A DNA stretch of 64,000 bases from Pseudomonadota bacterium (GTDB lineage Bacteria > Bdellovibrionota > Bacteriovoracia > Bacteriovoracales > Bacteriovoracaceae): contig JAIYDL010000020.1 of NCBI GenBank assembly GCA_027487515.1, positions 1 to 64,000 of the forward strand. Direction: 5' to 3'. Positions 8,601 to 16,489 of the stretch are shown here, in pieces. How positions within the stretch are numbered: the stretch's first letter is position 1; each line of letters starts with the position of its first letter. The translations under genes were made by a program, and so were the position numbers. The notes under the pieces were generated by a model. That model saw nothing but the letters and a program-made list of their open reading frames with translations. It was not told the DNA's origin and did no database searches.

Positions 8601-10677
8601 ACCGACGCTGGCCCGAGACGCTTGCTTCCGCCGCGCGGGGGCCAGCTGCCACACCGACCTCGACTGTTCACCGAACAAGCTCCACGCGGCCCAGGTTGAC
8701 CTCTTCGGAAATTCCTTCTTCGGAAACGCCGTCGAGCGCACCTACTGGAGCGAATACCTCGTCTGTGGTCAAGCAGATCCAAAGCCCTCGATTTCAGACT
8801 CCGAGGAGTTTAAGAACTACGACATGAGTAAGAACACGTGCTGCCGAGAGATCGGGGCGGATCTCACGACCACCACGGCCGACATTCCCTTGGGAACGGC
8901 CGGTGGCGCTTACGACACGAGCACTCGAGACCTTCGCATGTCCATTCACCCGGGTATCTCGCCGAACAACTCCCGCCGCTACACGCGGTTTGCGACGGTT
9001 TCTGAGATCGGATCCGCCGATCGGCCAACCCTCTCTGCCTTCCAAGACCGGTCGAGCGGGACTCTCGGAACAAACTCTTTCGGCGCCAATGTGCGCACTC
9101 CGAAACAGTGGGCCACTCTTTCCGAGGCCAACGGAGACACCTGCTGTGGCGGCGGCTGGGTTCGGAAGTTCTCCGATGGATCAAACGACTGGACCCGCCG
9201 CAACCGCTTGGTCCTCGACGTCACCAACTTCCGGTGCATCAATTCTCGGACCCCCCTGATTTCGTCCCCGACCGATGTCTCGGCCCAGTACACTCCACTG
9301 AATGTGACGGTCCTGGCCCAGACCGACTACAGCCACTACTGTAAGGACCCGACCAACACCACGAACTCCTGTGCTCAGTACACGATCATCGACTCGGCCC
9401 TCGACGTTCTACCGTCGGGCCCCGTGAGCTACGGATCCATCACCGTGAACACCGTCACGCCGAGCTTCAGCTCCACCACGAACCCCGACTTCTACTTCCT
9501 TCCACGGAGTGCGGACGCGGATCCGAGCGTGTCCATTGATCTCACAAACACCGGGGACACCGCCCGCCGCAACATCACTCTCCTGATCCCGAGCTACGTG
9601 CCCTATGACTTCGACAGTCGCATCCTCACCAATACCCCTTCTACCATTTCCCTCTTTAGGAACGGCGACACCACAGGCATCGCGTGCACTCAGGATGCGG
9701 CGTGGGTCCCAACCCTCACGACGGCGCTTCATAGTACCAACGCTGCAGTGGCCTGCTACTATAGCTACGACACCACCAACAGAATCCTCCGCGTAGGCAT
9801 CACCTCCGGGCTCGCCGGCAGTGCCTCCTACTCCACTCGGAAACTGGGCGTCGTCTTCTCGGCCCCGACCCCTGGCTCGAGTGGCATCACTCGGTTCAGG
9901 CCGGGGACGAGCCTGTATTACTTAAAACGTCTCGGAGCTCTGGAACTCACGGGGGTTCCGCAGGTCACGTTCGAAGAAATGTACTGCAGTGACAATGCCA
10001 ACCGACTCGTTCCGGGAATCTTTTCTCCCTCGGTGCAGACGATGGGACAGTTCCGGGGGGCGAACTTTTCTTGGGCCGCAACCTACAACGCTCGCACATC
10101 CTCCGGCGGTACGGTTGGCGTGTCCGGGTACTTCACGAACGTGCATGGCCTTCAGCACGAACCGATCTTCTCCGCCAACGACTACAAGTGCTGCTCTCCT
10201 TTGGGAAAAGTCGTGACCGATGCCACCCGTTGCTGCTCGGGCTTCGGCTTGAACTTTGGAACCAACGGCACTCGCAAGACCTGCGCCTTACCCCCGGCCA
10301 CCGATCTCATGGTCTACTTCAACCGCTTCATCTCGAACGAGGGTGTCGGATCTGACAAACCCGGGGGCGGTCTCGTGGAAACTGACTTCGACGCGCAAAC
10401 GGGGGAGCCACTCACGATCGCCGCTGTGAACGACAAGATCCGGGCCCTGGGGATTGCCCATTGCGCTTCCGGGAAAGTCCGTCAGGGCGGAGTTTTCGGA
10501 CGCTTCGAACCGGAACCCGTTAGTAGCGAAACGAACCTCACCGCGAGGCTCTACACCATCGTGGATTCCTCCCGAGACATCGGTCAGAACTCTAATGCTG
10601 GCACGACGACCGAAACTGGTTATAATGCCTTCATGAACGGGTTCCGCTGGAACCACCATCTTTACTGCGACGACTAA
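5629..10677 (+). CDS. giant cysteine-rich lipoprotein of unknown function
   Basis: 1,682 aa from ATG 5629, which has GGGAG upstream and gives a clean lipoprotein signal (lipobox LASC, Cys about residue 17). An in-frame ATG at 5608 is the alternative start. The mature protein begins with a Thr/Gly-rich linker. Throughout, it has Cys pairs and CCxxx motifs (DCCLENQC near 245, NTCCREIG near 1070, DTCCGGGW near 1170, KCCSPLG and RCCSGFG near 1520), suggesting many disulfides and an extracytoplasmic location. Asn/Thr/Ser-rich beta-type stretches predominate. Size and composition suggest a surface or adhesin-like role, but no known domain is recognised. An acyl-CoA thioesterase gene starts 7 nt after its stop. 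Confidence 0.85.
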   Translation: MDVRYLILTLFFLASCMPSPTVSKGNLENSETTGGTTGGATATGPTALSWNFLGDLAPSITINVSNLNSAYLVGTPVETYLADENNFASRDYCLVATVSVGGVRHELRSRTVPISYYDFKAKRTVRILRVDFQDEPNSSSLCNLPARVRSSRGDSYVPDPGTPPANRIYYAPAQICPLCSSMLLANSVRLFRVERLSIDQVPGPNVNTEGLGLQVDPNYSTNSGSGTCDTTSCRARGFDCCLENQCVRDQAAKPAALTTLQSLYQTVELERLQNPLVYLNYPQLYYICPSNIPSTGGGTTGTSSGGYAEGLAQLKKDYACVEHLKTQSTTTPFHLEVLSRSYTATTDCLTDASQESETFHYKNVLKRLYTACGCNRTELSDMVTNCPNYDYTVVGRDTAGAPIQIECYTPSTNTPSVPANQNVSVPSRSAPHRFFDSSGTEREPSDAIAQEGEAFDYLDEGKILPVQSDFSINAILGPMSVALNKAVPAKSVAVELDQVYMIATTSGFYTPCPTCGKDSWLNAFTAFPSSASGSGLQAIGHTTERDAFGTNTTAGNYEDTIFGRACWVPPTMLPFSHAARTSVREQRMNRLETQAALFVNGYQRDWFGFNKGALIGSFDGVRWFAIGKGRIVKSTSKRLFLALNAPFADLANPAMHVVQVAAYDGVSLAAQVDYDPQYHQQHPYQNEAGNCQKYHLCETDTECVTRLGWEYACADVKDLKTNWPSFDANGNEVAGTSTSLTIDQILQQKKFPSTSTKRCVYRGAGAVCHQNSGTLRADLNKTKLLTCAPNFYCSPVSGGVHNSQVARYGATLEEIPISRNHFFGKDANVLGRPLDYLGTAVLPTSTRSTIRENLAPFEATLATQAGLCQPGKALPSATSQTVLSDPFVQHSAPDSGRRTDYISQIGSCNSTLFSINRHTSCPVLDANGNYEMFSAASIATGYASRATTQNACGLESLLPTAALTSSADNLTSSSPFRQIESRTLNSQVIVEPTLARDACFRRAGASCHTDLDCSPNKLHAAQVDLFGNSFFGNAVERTYWSEYLVCGQADPKPSISDSEEFKNYDMSKNTCCREIGADLTTTTADIPLGTAGGAYDTSTRDLRMSIHPGISPNNSRRYTRFATVSEIGSADRPTLSAFQDRSSGTLGTNSFGANVRTPKQWATLSEANGDTCCGGGWVRKFSDGSNDWTRRNRLVLDVTNFRCINSRTPLISSPTDVSAQYTPLNVTVLAQTDYSHYCKDPTNTTNSCAQYTIIDSALDVLPSGPVSYGSITVNTVTPSFSSTTNPDFYFLPRSADADPSVSIDLTNTGDTARRNITLLIPSYVPYDFDSRILTNTPSTISLFRNGDTTGIACTQDAAWVPTLTTALHSTNAAVACYYSYDTTNRILRVGITSGLAGSASYSTRKLGVVFSAPTPGSSGITRFRPGTSLYYLKRLGALELTGVPQVTFEEMYCSDNANRLVPGIFSPSVQTMGQFRGANFSWAATYNARTSSGGTVGVSGYFTNVHGLQHEPIFSANDYKCCSPLGKVVTDATRCCSGFGLNFGTNGTRKTCALPPATDLMVYFNRFISNEGVGSDKPGGGLVETDFDAQTGEPLTIAAVNDKIRALGIAHCASGKVRQGGVFGRFEPEPVSSETNLTARLYTIVDSSRDIGQNSNAGTTTETGYNAFMNGFRWNHHLYCDD

Positions 10678-10684
10678 GGATTTT

Positions 10685-11170
10685 ATGAAAAAGAGTAAGA
10701 CTCCCTCCGAGTCACAGATCGAGATGCGCGAAATGGTCATGCCGAGCCATACGAATCCCCAGAACACCGTCTTCGGTGGGACCGTGATGAGCTGGATCGA
10801 TATCGCGGCCGCCATGGTGGCCGCCAGGCACTGCGGGAAGCCGGTGGTGACCGCGCACATCGATGACATCGATTTCATCGCTCCGATCAAAATGGGCTAC
10901 CACGTCCTTATCCAGGCATCGCTCAACTACGTCGGCCGAACATCCATGATCGTTGGAGTCAAGGTGACGTCCGAGAATCCGTACACGGGAGAGGTCCGGA
11001 AAACGACCACCGCTTACCTGACCTTCGTGGCCCTCGATGACCTGGGAAAACCCGTAGAAGTCCCGGGCCTCTTACCTGAAACTGAGGACGAGCTCCGGCG
11101 GTATGAAAATGCCAAGAAGAGGGTTCAGATGAAACAAGACGTCCGGAGCACTCTCCGAAACAAGCGCTGA
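10685..11170 (+). CDS. acyl-CoA thioesterase, hotdog fold (YciA/BFIT type)
   Basis: 161 aa with the hotdog thioesterase signature: MPSHTNPQNTVFGG at 19-32, then MSWIDIAA and RH, with the probable catalytic Asn24 and Asp39. The family hydrolyses medium- and long-chain acyl-CoAs in the cytoplasm. RBS AAGGA precedes the ATG by 5 nt. It lies 7 nt behind the giant lipoprotein gene and ahead of a strong terminator, so it is probably the last gene of that transcript. The pairing looks opportunistic rather than functional. Confidence 0.9.
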   Translation: MKKSKTPSESQIEMREMVMPSHTNPQNTVFGGTVMSWIDIAAAMVAARHCGKPVVTAHIDDIDFIAPIKMGYHVLIQASLNYVGRTSMIVGVKVTSENPYTGEVRKTTTAYLTFVALDDLGKPVEVPGLLPETEDELRRYENAKKRVQMKQDVRSTLRNKR

Positions 11171-11176
11171 AAAAAG

Positions 11177-11202
11177 AAAAGCCCCATTCGGGGCTTTTTT
11201 TG
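11177..11202 (+). terminator. Rho-independent terminator
   Basis: AAAAGCCCC, a four-base ATTC loop, then GGGGCTTTT running into seven T residues, starting 7 nt after the thioesterase stop. It is a canonical intrinsic terminator for the upstream plus-strand transcript. Confidence 0.92.
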
Positions 11203-11361
11203 TGTGTGCAGGAATTAAAGCTAAAAATAACTAAGCTGTTAATGGAACTATTTAACCTGTCAAACGATCAACCCGTCAAACATTAAAGACTAGATGTAGA
11301 TTAAATTATTGTCACTTATTTGACGACTTTTACGATTTCAGGGCTTTTGCACTGTGCGAAA

Positions 11362-11396
11362 ATGAAAGGGCCCAGGTCATTCCCGGGCCCTTTCAT
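11362..11396 (-). terminator. 12-bp perfect inverted repeat, terminator of the 37-aa gene
   Basis: ATGAAAGGGCCC (11362-11373) and GGGCCCTTTCAT (11385-11396) are perfect reverse complements around an 11-nt loop. On the minus strand the stem follows the stop of the small basic gene by 21 nt and ends in CCCTTTCATTTT, so it can terminate that transcript. Confidence 0.75.
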
Positions 11397-11417
11397 CAAT
11401 TGGACTATCGGATGAGC

Positions 11418-11531
11418 TTACTTATGATTGTTCAGAAGCTTCTTCTTACGGGCCAGGCGCTTGAGTTTGAGACCGCTTTTCTTGTTCTTAGAAGCTTTCT
11501 TCGCTGGGCGCGATTTTTTTAACTTTTTCAT
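11418..11531 (-). CDS. 37-aa lysine-rich basic protein
   Basis: Open frame of 37 codons plus TAA with a near-perfect ribosome site (AGGAGGATTC directly before the ATG). The product starts MKKLKKSRPAKKASKNKK and ends KKKLLNNHK. It is about half Lys/Arg, has no acidic residues and no signal peptide. It is flanked downstream by a 12-bp perfect terminator stem. These traits match short nucleic-acid-binding proteins (ribosome-associated or histone-H1-tail-like), but no family can be named. The divergent exported-protein gene starts 73 nt away. Because it is short it is easy to miss; the ideal RBS and terminator argue that it is real. Confidence 0.75.
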   Translation of the reverse strand: MKKLKKSRPAKKASKNKKSGLKLKRLARKKKLLNNHK

Positions 11532-11603
11532 GAATCCTCCTGAAATTAAAAATTCGGTTGAGCTTATACTAGAAAAAAGCCTTTGAAAACGACGGGAACA
11601 CGT

Positions 11604-12410
11604 ATGCGTTTATCTTATTTGCTGCTTTTACTCTCCCTCAAGGCCCTGGGCCAGGCCTCGCCGAAGATTGAGGTCATCCCGCCGCCGAAAACTCTAGAGG
11701 ACTATGACCACCAGTTCAAAGGGTGTCCCGAGAACTCCGAGTGCGATCAGGTCATGGGCCACCAGCTATCTCGTTGGAATGAGCTCATCAAAAAGCTCAA
11801 ATCCCCCGGAATGGAAGAAAAAGAGAAGGTTCAGTTCCTCGAACTTTTCCGAGGGAAGTACGGTCTCCCAGTTGAATTCTATACCATTCAGAAATCCCAG
11901 CAGGGGTTTAAACCACTTCTGTTTAACTCCCCTTGCAAGGAACACAATCAAAAAACCGGGGAAAAGATCCTCCGAGGGACTGCATTTCTCAAGGGCCTCA
12001 CCCGGGAGAAAGCCTTCGTCTGGCGGGACCAAACCCAGATCGAAGTTCCCGTGGGAGAACTTCTGACGGCCCAGCCACTCATCGTTTACCGAGACGGCGT
12101 CGAAACGAGGTACGACATTCCCTTGGGAGACCAGCCCCTTTTCATCCGCAAAGGAGACCTTTACCTCCTCCGCGAGGCCGACGATCTCTTTTACTTCTTG
12201 AAGGTTTCCGCCCTTGGCGCATGGAAGGTCGAGCTCGTCGATATGGAGCGGCTCTCCGAGTGGGAACTCAAGCGCACTGAAGTCAGCTGTCCGAAGAAAG
12301 AGTTCCTTGCGCCCCAGAAGCAGTTCTCAGTGAGCTTTTGCAAAACCGTTTGGGACGAAGACCAAAAGCGAGTGCTAACCTTCCGGATGCATCAGGGCTG
12401 TGTTATCTGA
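11604..12410 (+). CDS. exported protein of unknown function
   Basis: 268 aa from ATG 11604; the TTG at 11583 would add seven residues before the signal. The signal peptide is MRLSYLLLLLSLKALGQA with cleavage after GQA. The mature protein is charged and soluble, with a Cys pair near the N-terminus (GCPENSEC) and single later cysteines. The probable -10 TATACT at 11569-11574 lies in the divergent spacer with the 37-aa gene. I recognise no family. Its end overlaps the 3' end of the convergent lipoprotein gene by 8 nt. Confidence 0.75.
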   Translation: MRLSYLLLLLSLKALGQASPKIEVIPPPKTLEDYDHQFKGCPENSECDQVMGHQLSRWNELIKKLKSPGMEEKEKVQFLELFRGKYGLPVEFYTIQKSQQGFKPLLFNSPCKEHNQKTGEKILRGTAFLKGLTREKAFVWRDQTQIEVPVGELLTAQPLIVYRDGVETRYDIPLGDQPLFIRKGDLYLLREADDLFYFLKVSALGAWKVELVDMERLSEWELKRTEVSCPKKEFLAPQKQFSVSFCKTVWDEDQKRVLTFRMHQGCVI

Positions 12411-13074
12411 GCTTGGCCGATCGGACACTTGTCCCGCCCGCACTACAACCGGTACTCGTAACGATTTTCCTCTCGGTAAAGAAGCCGCGCTTTTCGTCAG
12501 TGATCCGGAACTTGATCCATTCCCGAGTGTGAATCTGGTAGGTGTCTGCGTCGGAGAGGATTCCGCGCTCGAGGTAGATGCAATAGTGGTTCGCATCGGC
12601 TTCGCACTCGCCGCCAGCTTGGAAGCTCGAAAACCAAGTAGCACCTTGTCGGGACGTCTGAATCGGGCTCTGGAGCCTCCCGGTATTTTGACAAATCTGG
12701 GCCAGGGCCCCCTTCGATGCTGTTTCAACATCTCGGAATCCGAACTCGTCACCGTTCCGTGGAACGAAGACGTAAGAGCCACCCGAATCGCTGATCTGAG
12801 TCGCGACCGCCTTGGGAACACTGGCCTCTCGGTCCGCGCAGTTCTTTTTGGAGTAGCTGAAGGTGTAGATGGTTGACCCGGAAGCGAGAACTGGAAGGAG
12901 TTCTTCTTTGAGCGTCAGAGCGCGGCAGATGGCATCGATGCGCCGACCGTCTTCGAAGGAAATCTCGACGGGTTCAAATCGGCGTTCCTTATCCGGAGAG
13001 GCTTCTTCAGTCTTAGATGTTTCGTTGCAGGCCGCGAGCACAAGAATAAGAGTGAGTGTCAAAAGGTGCTTCAT
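12403..13074 (-). CDS. lipoprotein, paralogue of the adjacent upstream gene
   Basis: 223 aa from the second of two adjacent ATGs; GAGG lies 5 nt before 13074, too close to serve 13077. The lipoprotein signal is MKHLLTLTLILVLAAC with lipobox LAAC. The mature domain aligns with the 13141-13809 product: an AIC-RAL helix near 60, GGSYVFVPRN, KGALAQIC, a shared CIYLERGILS motif, THTREW-type strand IHTREW, and a C-terminal SAKLR. Four to six cysteines sit at equivalent positions. The fold and function are unknown. It is the third gene of a minus-strand lipoprotein operon. Confidence 0.82.
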   Translation of the reverse strand: MKHLLTLTLILVLAACNETSKTEEASPDKERRFEPVEISFEDGRRIDAICRALTLKEELLPVLASGSTIYTFSYSKKNCADREASVPKAVATQISDSGGSYVFVPRNGDEFGFRDVETASKGALAQICQNTGRLQSPIQTSRQGATWFSSFQAGGECEADANHYCIYLERGILSDADTYQIHTREWIKFRITDEKRGFFTERKIVTSTGCSAGGTSVRSAKLR

Positions 13075-13140
13075 CATTACCTCAGCTATAAAAAACCCGA
13101 TGGTTAAATTATTTACTGGGCGCGGAGACTCCGGCAACTG

Positions 13141-13809
13141 TTATTTGAGTGTGGCACTTTGACTGATGACTTGATTGTCTGGGCAGAAGGAACGGGAAAC
13201 CTTCCGTCGGAAGTTCACGAAACCGATTCTCCCTTGGGTATTATCGGTGACGATCCGGAGCCACTCCCGAGTATGGACCCGTGCCGTTGTCCCGGACACG
13301 AAGCCACGCTCCAGAAGAATGCACTTCTCTGCGGCCCGGGGAACACAGTCATCAGAGCTGATCGCGGAGGTCGTAAAAAACAGCGCCTCGGTTTCGCTCA
13401 CGATCGGAGAAGAAAGGTTCGTCACGGATGCACAGACTTCGGCCAGGGCCCCGCTTCGGGTCGTTTCGATCTCGGGGAAGAGAAAGGTCGCATTATTCGG
13501 GCGCTTAAAAACCAGGTTCGCCCCATCCTGCTGGATCGTTACAGTCGAAGCTTCCGCGCTTTGCGTGCTTCCGTCACAGTTGGTCTGCGACGTGGAGAAC
13601 TGATGGGTTGTGTTCAAAAGCGAGGAGGCAATGGTTTCTTTCTGAAGAAGTGCTTGGCAGATTTCTGTCACCCCTAACCGATCGACCGAGGACACCGCAG
13701 ACACGGCCAGGCTTCGAACCTGACCGATCACTCCCTCGCTGGAGGGAGTGACAGTCGAGCGACCGCAAGCGATGGCCCCGAGGCAGAGCAGTGTCAGGAT
13801 GACCTTCAT
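13141..13809 (-). CDS. lipoprotein, paralogue of the adjacent downstream gene
   Basis: 222 aa with lipobox AIAC (Cys15) after MKVILTLLCLGAIAC. Shared features with its neighbour are EICQALL near 50, ANLVFKRPNN, SGALAEVC, KCILLERGFVSG, VHTREWLRI and a C-terminal SATLK. Overall similarity is moderate, so the duplication is not recent. It starts 1 nt after the stop of the upstream lipoprotein gene, implying translational coupling. The role is unknown; lipidation suggests anchoring in the inner or outer membrane facing the periplasm. Confidence 0.83.
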   Translation of the reverse strand: MKVILTLLCLGAIACGRSTVTPSSEGVIGQVRSLAVSAVSSVDRLGVTEICQALLQKETIASSLLNTTHQFSTSQTNCDGSTQSAEASTVTIQQDGANLVFKRPNNATFLFPEIETTRSGALAEVCASVTNLSSPIVSETEALFFTTSAISSDDCVPRAAEKCILLERGFVSGTTARVHTREWLRIVTDNTQGRIGFVNFRRKVSRSFCPDNQVISQSATLK

Positions 13810-13810
13810 C

Positions 13811-14539
13811 TCAGCGCCTTACCATTTTGTTCTTCACGAAGTTATGCCGCTGGCGACTCGCTTCGGTCACGTACTGACCGAACCAGTGAGTGCGGGTGAC
13901 TTCAATGAATCTGCGTTCCTCAGGAGCTATCGATACGGCGCCTGGTGTTTCAAGCATCTTAATGAGATAGAAGTTCGCGAAAACTGGGATCTTCAGCACA
14001 GAGGCCATGGCCTTCGGGTTTCGATGGAACGAGGCCTTGGGAGCGTAGTGGGTCACCAGGTTCTCAAACTTATAGTAGTTATCTGAGATCCCTTCTTCGC
14101 AGAGAACTTCGATTTCAGTGCGAAGATTCTCGTGATACGCGCCGAGGGCCGTGCGTCCTCTGAAGGCGAGCTCCGGGAAGAACTGACGGCCTTCTTCGCT
14201 CACCGCACTCGCTGGGTACATGCTCACTTTCGGGACGATACCGGCATCTGTTTCGATCTTGTCATGGTGGAACTGAGGGCAAAACGTCGCCGCCGGTTTC
14301 TTGCCCAAGTACTCGCCCAGGGTGAGGTACTGGTGATAGAGGGCGCTGAAGTAGATCCTTCGGGTGGAGCGCTCCTCGAGCTCAAGGGAGTCGAGGTTCG
14401 CCGGCGCTCGGCCACTCCTGAGTTGGACCTCTCGCAGGAGCTCATCTGCGTAAGGAAACTCCACGATCTTCGGCGTCTCTCGCTGGTGGGCGCAGGCCGA
14501 GACGATGAGTGCTACAAAAACGGGGGTTACATGCTTCAT
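13811..14539 (-). CDS. lipoprotein of unknown function
   Basis: 242 aa. The signal MKHVTPVFVALIVSAC carries lipobox VSAC (Cys16). The mature region is mostly helical and charged, with KFENLVTHYAPKASFHRNPKAM near 165. No family is recognised and it is not obviously related to its two downstream neighbours, although it is the first gene of their operon (1-nt spacing). It is divergent from the EVE-domain gene with a 77-nt spacer. Confidence 0.78.
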   Translation of the reverse strand: MKHVTPVFVALIVSACAHQRETPKIVEFPYADELLREVQLRSGRAPANLDSLELEERSTRRIYFSALYHQYLTLGEYLGKKPAATFCPQFHHDKIETDAGIVPKVSMYPASAVSEEGRQFFPELAFRGRTALGAYHENLRTEIEVLCEEGISDNYYKFENLVTHYAPKASFHRNPKAMASVLKIPVFANFYLIKMLETPGAVSIAPEERRFIEVTRTHWFGQYVTEASRQRHNFVKNKMVRR

Positions 14540-14616
14540 TATTCACCTCACTCTTCTCTTCGACACTGGTGGATGAAACTTGATAAATCCGAAAAACTTG
14601 TCCAATATAGTCCTCT

Positions 14617-15081
14617 ATGGCGAACTACTGGCTCATGAAATCTGAACCCGACGTCTTCTCTTTCGCGGACTTGAAAAAACGTCCGAAAAAAACCGAGCCC
14701 TGGAATGGAGTACGGAACTACCAAGCGCGAAACTTCATGCGCGACGACATGAAACAAGGCGACCTGATCCTTTTCTACCATTCTTCTTGTGAGGTACCGG
14801 GTGTGGCCGGGGTAGCGAAAGTGGCCTCAGACGCCTACGCCGATGAGACGCAGTTTGACCCAAAGTCTGAGTACTTCGACCCCAAGGCCACCCGGGAGGT
14901 TCCGCGGTGGTTCCTAGTGGATGTGAGCTTCGAGCGAGACCTTAAACGCCTTGTTCCCCTCGAGGAACTGAAAGGCGAGCCGGCCCTTGCGACCATGCGG
15001 CTCCTCCAGCGGGGTAACCGCCTCTCGATCCTGCCCGTCGCGAAGAAAGAGTTCGATCTGATCGTCGCCCTTGGTTCCTAG
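14617..15081 (+). CDS. EVE-domain protein (Thy28/thymocyte nuclear protein-1 family)
   Basis: 154 aa, the normal length of a stand-alone EVE protein. It has the family signature YWLMKSEPDVFSFADL at the N-terminus, WNGVRNYQARNFMR at 28-41, GDLILFYHSSC, and ITEL-like LPVAKKEFDLIV at the end. EVE domains are PUA-like and are proposed to read modified bases (5mC/5hmC-type) in nucleic acid, though the bacterial stand-alone role is not settled. Its last 4 nt overlap the convergent carboxypeptidase gene. Confidence 0.93.
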   Translation: MANYWLMKSEPDVFSFADLKKRPKKTEPWNGVRNYQARNFMRDDMKQGDLILFYHSSCEVPGVAGVAKVASDAYADETQFDPKSEYFDPKATREVPRWFLVDVSFERDLKRLVPLEELKGEPALATMRLLQRGNRLSILPVAKKEFDLIVALGS

Positions 15082-16388
15082 TTCAGGCGGGTATAGTTCC
15101 CGTTCGGGTAGATCCGGTCTTTCTCAATCCGGACACTGACCTCCTTGGGAGCAGCGTTTTTTTCTCGGACGGTCAACTTGTACTCCCCTTCCGGCAGGAC
15201 CTTAAAGAATTCGGAGCCCTTAAATGCGTAGGAGCCGAGGTTCTTTGGCGCCGGTGCCGTCTGGGTAACATCGATCGTCCCTTCGACGCTTGGCCTTCCG
15301 AACTTCACCCCTGCCCCGCGGTGGACCTGCTTCATGAAGTAGAGCATGGAGTCCCGATTATCCTGGTAGAACTTCGGTATCTCTGAGTAGTTGGGCCACT
15401 TCTGGTGAGACAACTCGATGGTGATCTGAAGGTCGTTGTGCCAGACATAGCTCCAGTCCTGCATGCCACCCTTGACGATGTACCAAGCGGCACCGTTGGT
15501 GATCCCTCCAGGGAATTCCGTTGAGCCTGCCATCTCGGGGTTTCGCTCGGCCCACCCAAGGGAGAGCTCCTTCACGAAGTCTTCTAGAGGATGCGCATCG
15601 TACTTAGCGTCCCACGGGTAGTTGGCCACGATGGTTCCCCCGTGGAAGTTGGCAGAAAGAGCAAACTGCCGAGAAGCCTGGAAGCGCATCACGTGCTGAA
15701 CTTCGGTCTCACGACCCACGGGTGTCGACTCCGTATCCCGAGTCATTTCCGGGAAATTCCGGTTGAGGTCTTTGAAGCTCGCGTTCCCCCGTTGCCGCAG
15801 GTCACTCCCGTCTGGGTTCATGGACGGCATGATGTAAATCTCTGTGTGATTGATGAGTTCCGTGATCTCAGAGTTCGTCCCGTACCCGCGGCCTAGCTCG
15901 TCGATGAACTCCACACTTAGCTCCCGGCCCGTGATCTCATCTCCGTGCATGGACGAGATGTACTTGAACTCGGGCTCCACTTCATCAACGGTCGGATTAT
16001 CCGAGATCTTCATCACCAAGAGGTCGTTGCCCTTGACCGATTTTCCAATGGAAACGAGACTCATGATCCGTGGGTACTTCCGGGCCAGGGCCTGGAGTTT
16101 TTCGACGATCTCCTTCGAGCTCGGGTAATCGGCAAACGTGTTCTTCCGGATCGCTCTCATATCTAGGTAAACGAGGTTCTTCGAATCGAGGTAGCGGCCG
16201 ATCCCTCGCGGGCCATAGAGCTCAAGGCCCTCGCTCGAGACATGATCGATCTCCACTGTGCCGGCGTCGATGAGCTCGCGCACTGACTCTGGGGTGGCCC
16301 CGGGGAGGTAGAGCTCTTCGTGAATGGTAACGGAGGCCATGGCCAGGCCCGGAAGAGCGAGGAGCGAGAACAGTGCGAGTGGTTTCAT
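15078..16388 (-). CDS. secreted zinc carboxypeptidase, M14 family
   Basis: 436 aa with signal MKPLALFSLLALPGLAMA. Zinc ligands are His148 and Glu151 (SSMHGDE) and His249 (SANFHGG); substrate-binding NR is at 209-210 and the catalytic Glu325 is in TIELS. A C-terminal transthyretin-like beta domain (about 360-436) places it in the regulatory carboxypeptidase D/E subfamily. It should remove C-terminal residues from peptides outside the cytoplasm. Its upstream neighbour, bamB, is 100 nt away, so it may be read with that operon or alone. All catalytic residues are present. Confidence 0.93.
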   Translation of the reverse strand: MKPLALFSLLALPGLAMASVTIHEELYLPGATPESVRELIDAGTVEIDHVSSEGLELYGPRGIGRYLDSKNLVYLDMRAIRKNTFADYPSSKEIVEKLQALARKYPRIMSLVSIGKSVKGNDLLVMKISDNPTVDEVEPEFKYISSMHGDEITGRELSVEFIDELGRGYGTNSEITELINHTEIYIMPSMNPDGSDLRQRGNASFKDLNRNFPEMTRDTESTPVGRETEVQHVMRFQASRQFALSANFHGGTIVANYPWDAKYDAHPLEDFVKELSLGWAERNPEMAGSTEFPGGITNGAAWYIVKGGMQDWSYVWHNDLQITIELSHQKWPNYSEIPKFYQDNRDSMLYFMKQVHRGAGVKFGRPSVEGTIDVTQTAPAPKNLGSYAFKGSEFFKVLPEGEYKLTVREKNAAPKEVSVRIEKDRIYPNGNYTRLN

Positions 16389-16489
16389 CGTGAAATCCTT
16401 TGTTTTCTATTCCCTAGATGGTACGCCTCCCCCAGAGAGAAAATCAAAGGCCCGAAGGCAACTGTTAGATTCTTTTAGATAAAAATGTC

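Noticed and set aside
11203-11361. spaced TGTCAAAC repeats as a CRISPR-like or operator array
   Set aside because: Only two short imperfect copies (near 11255 and 11272) are present. They could be half-sites, but there is no spacer array and no neighbouring cas gene.
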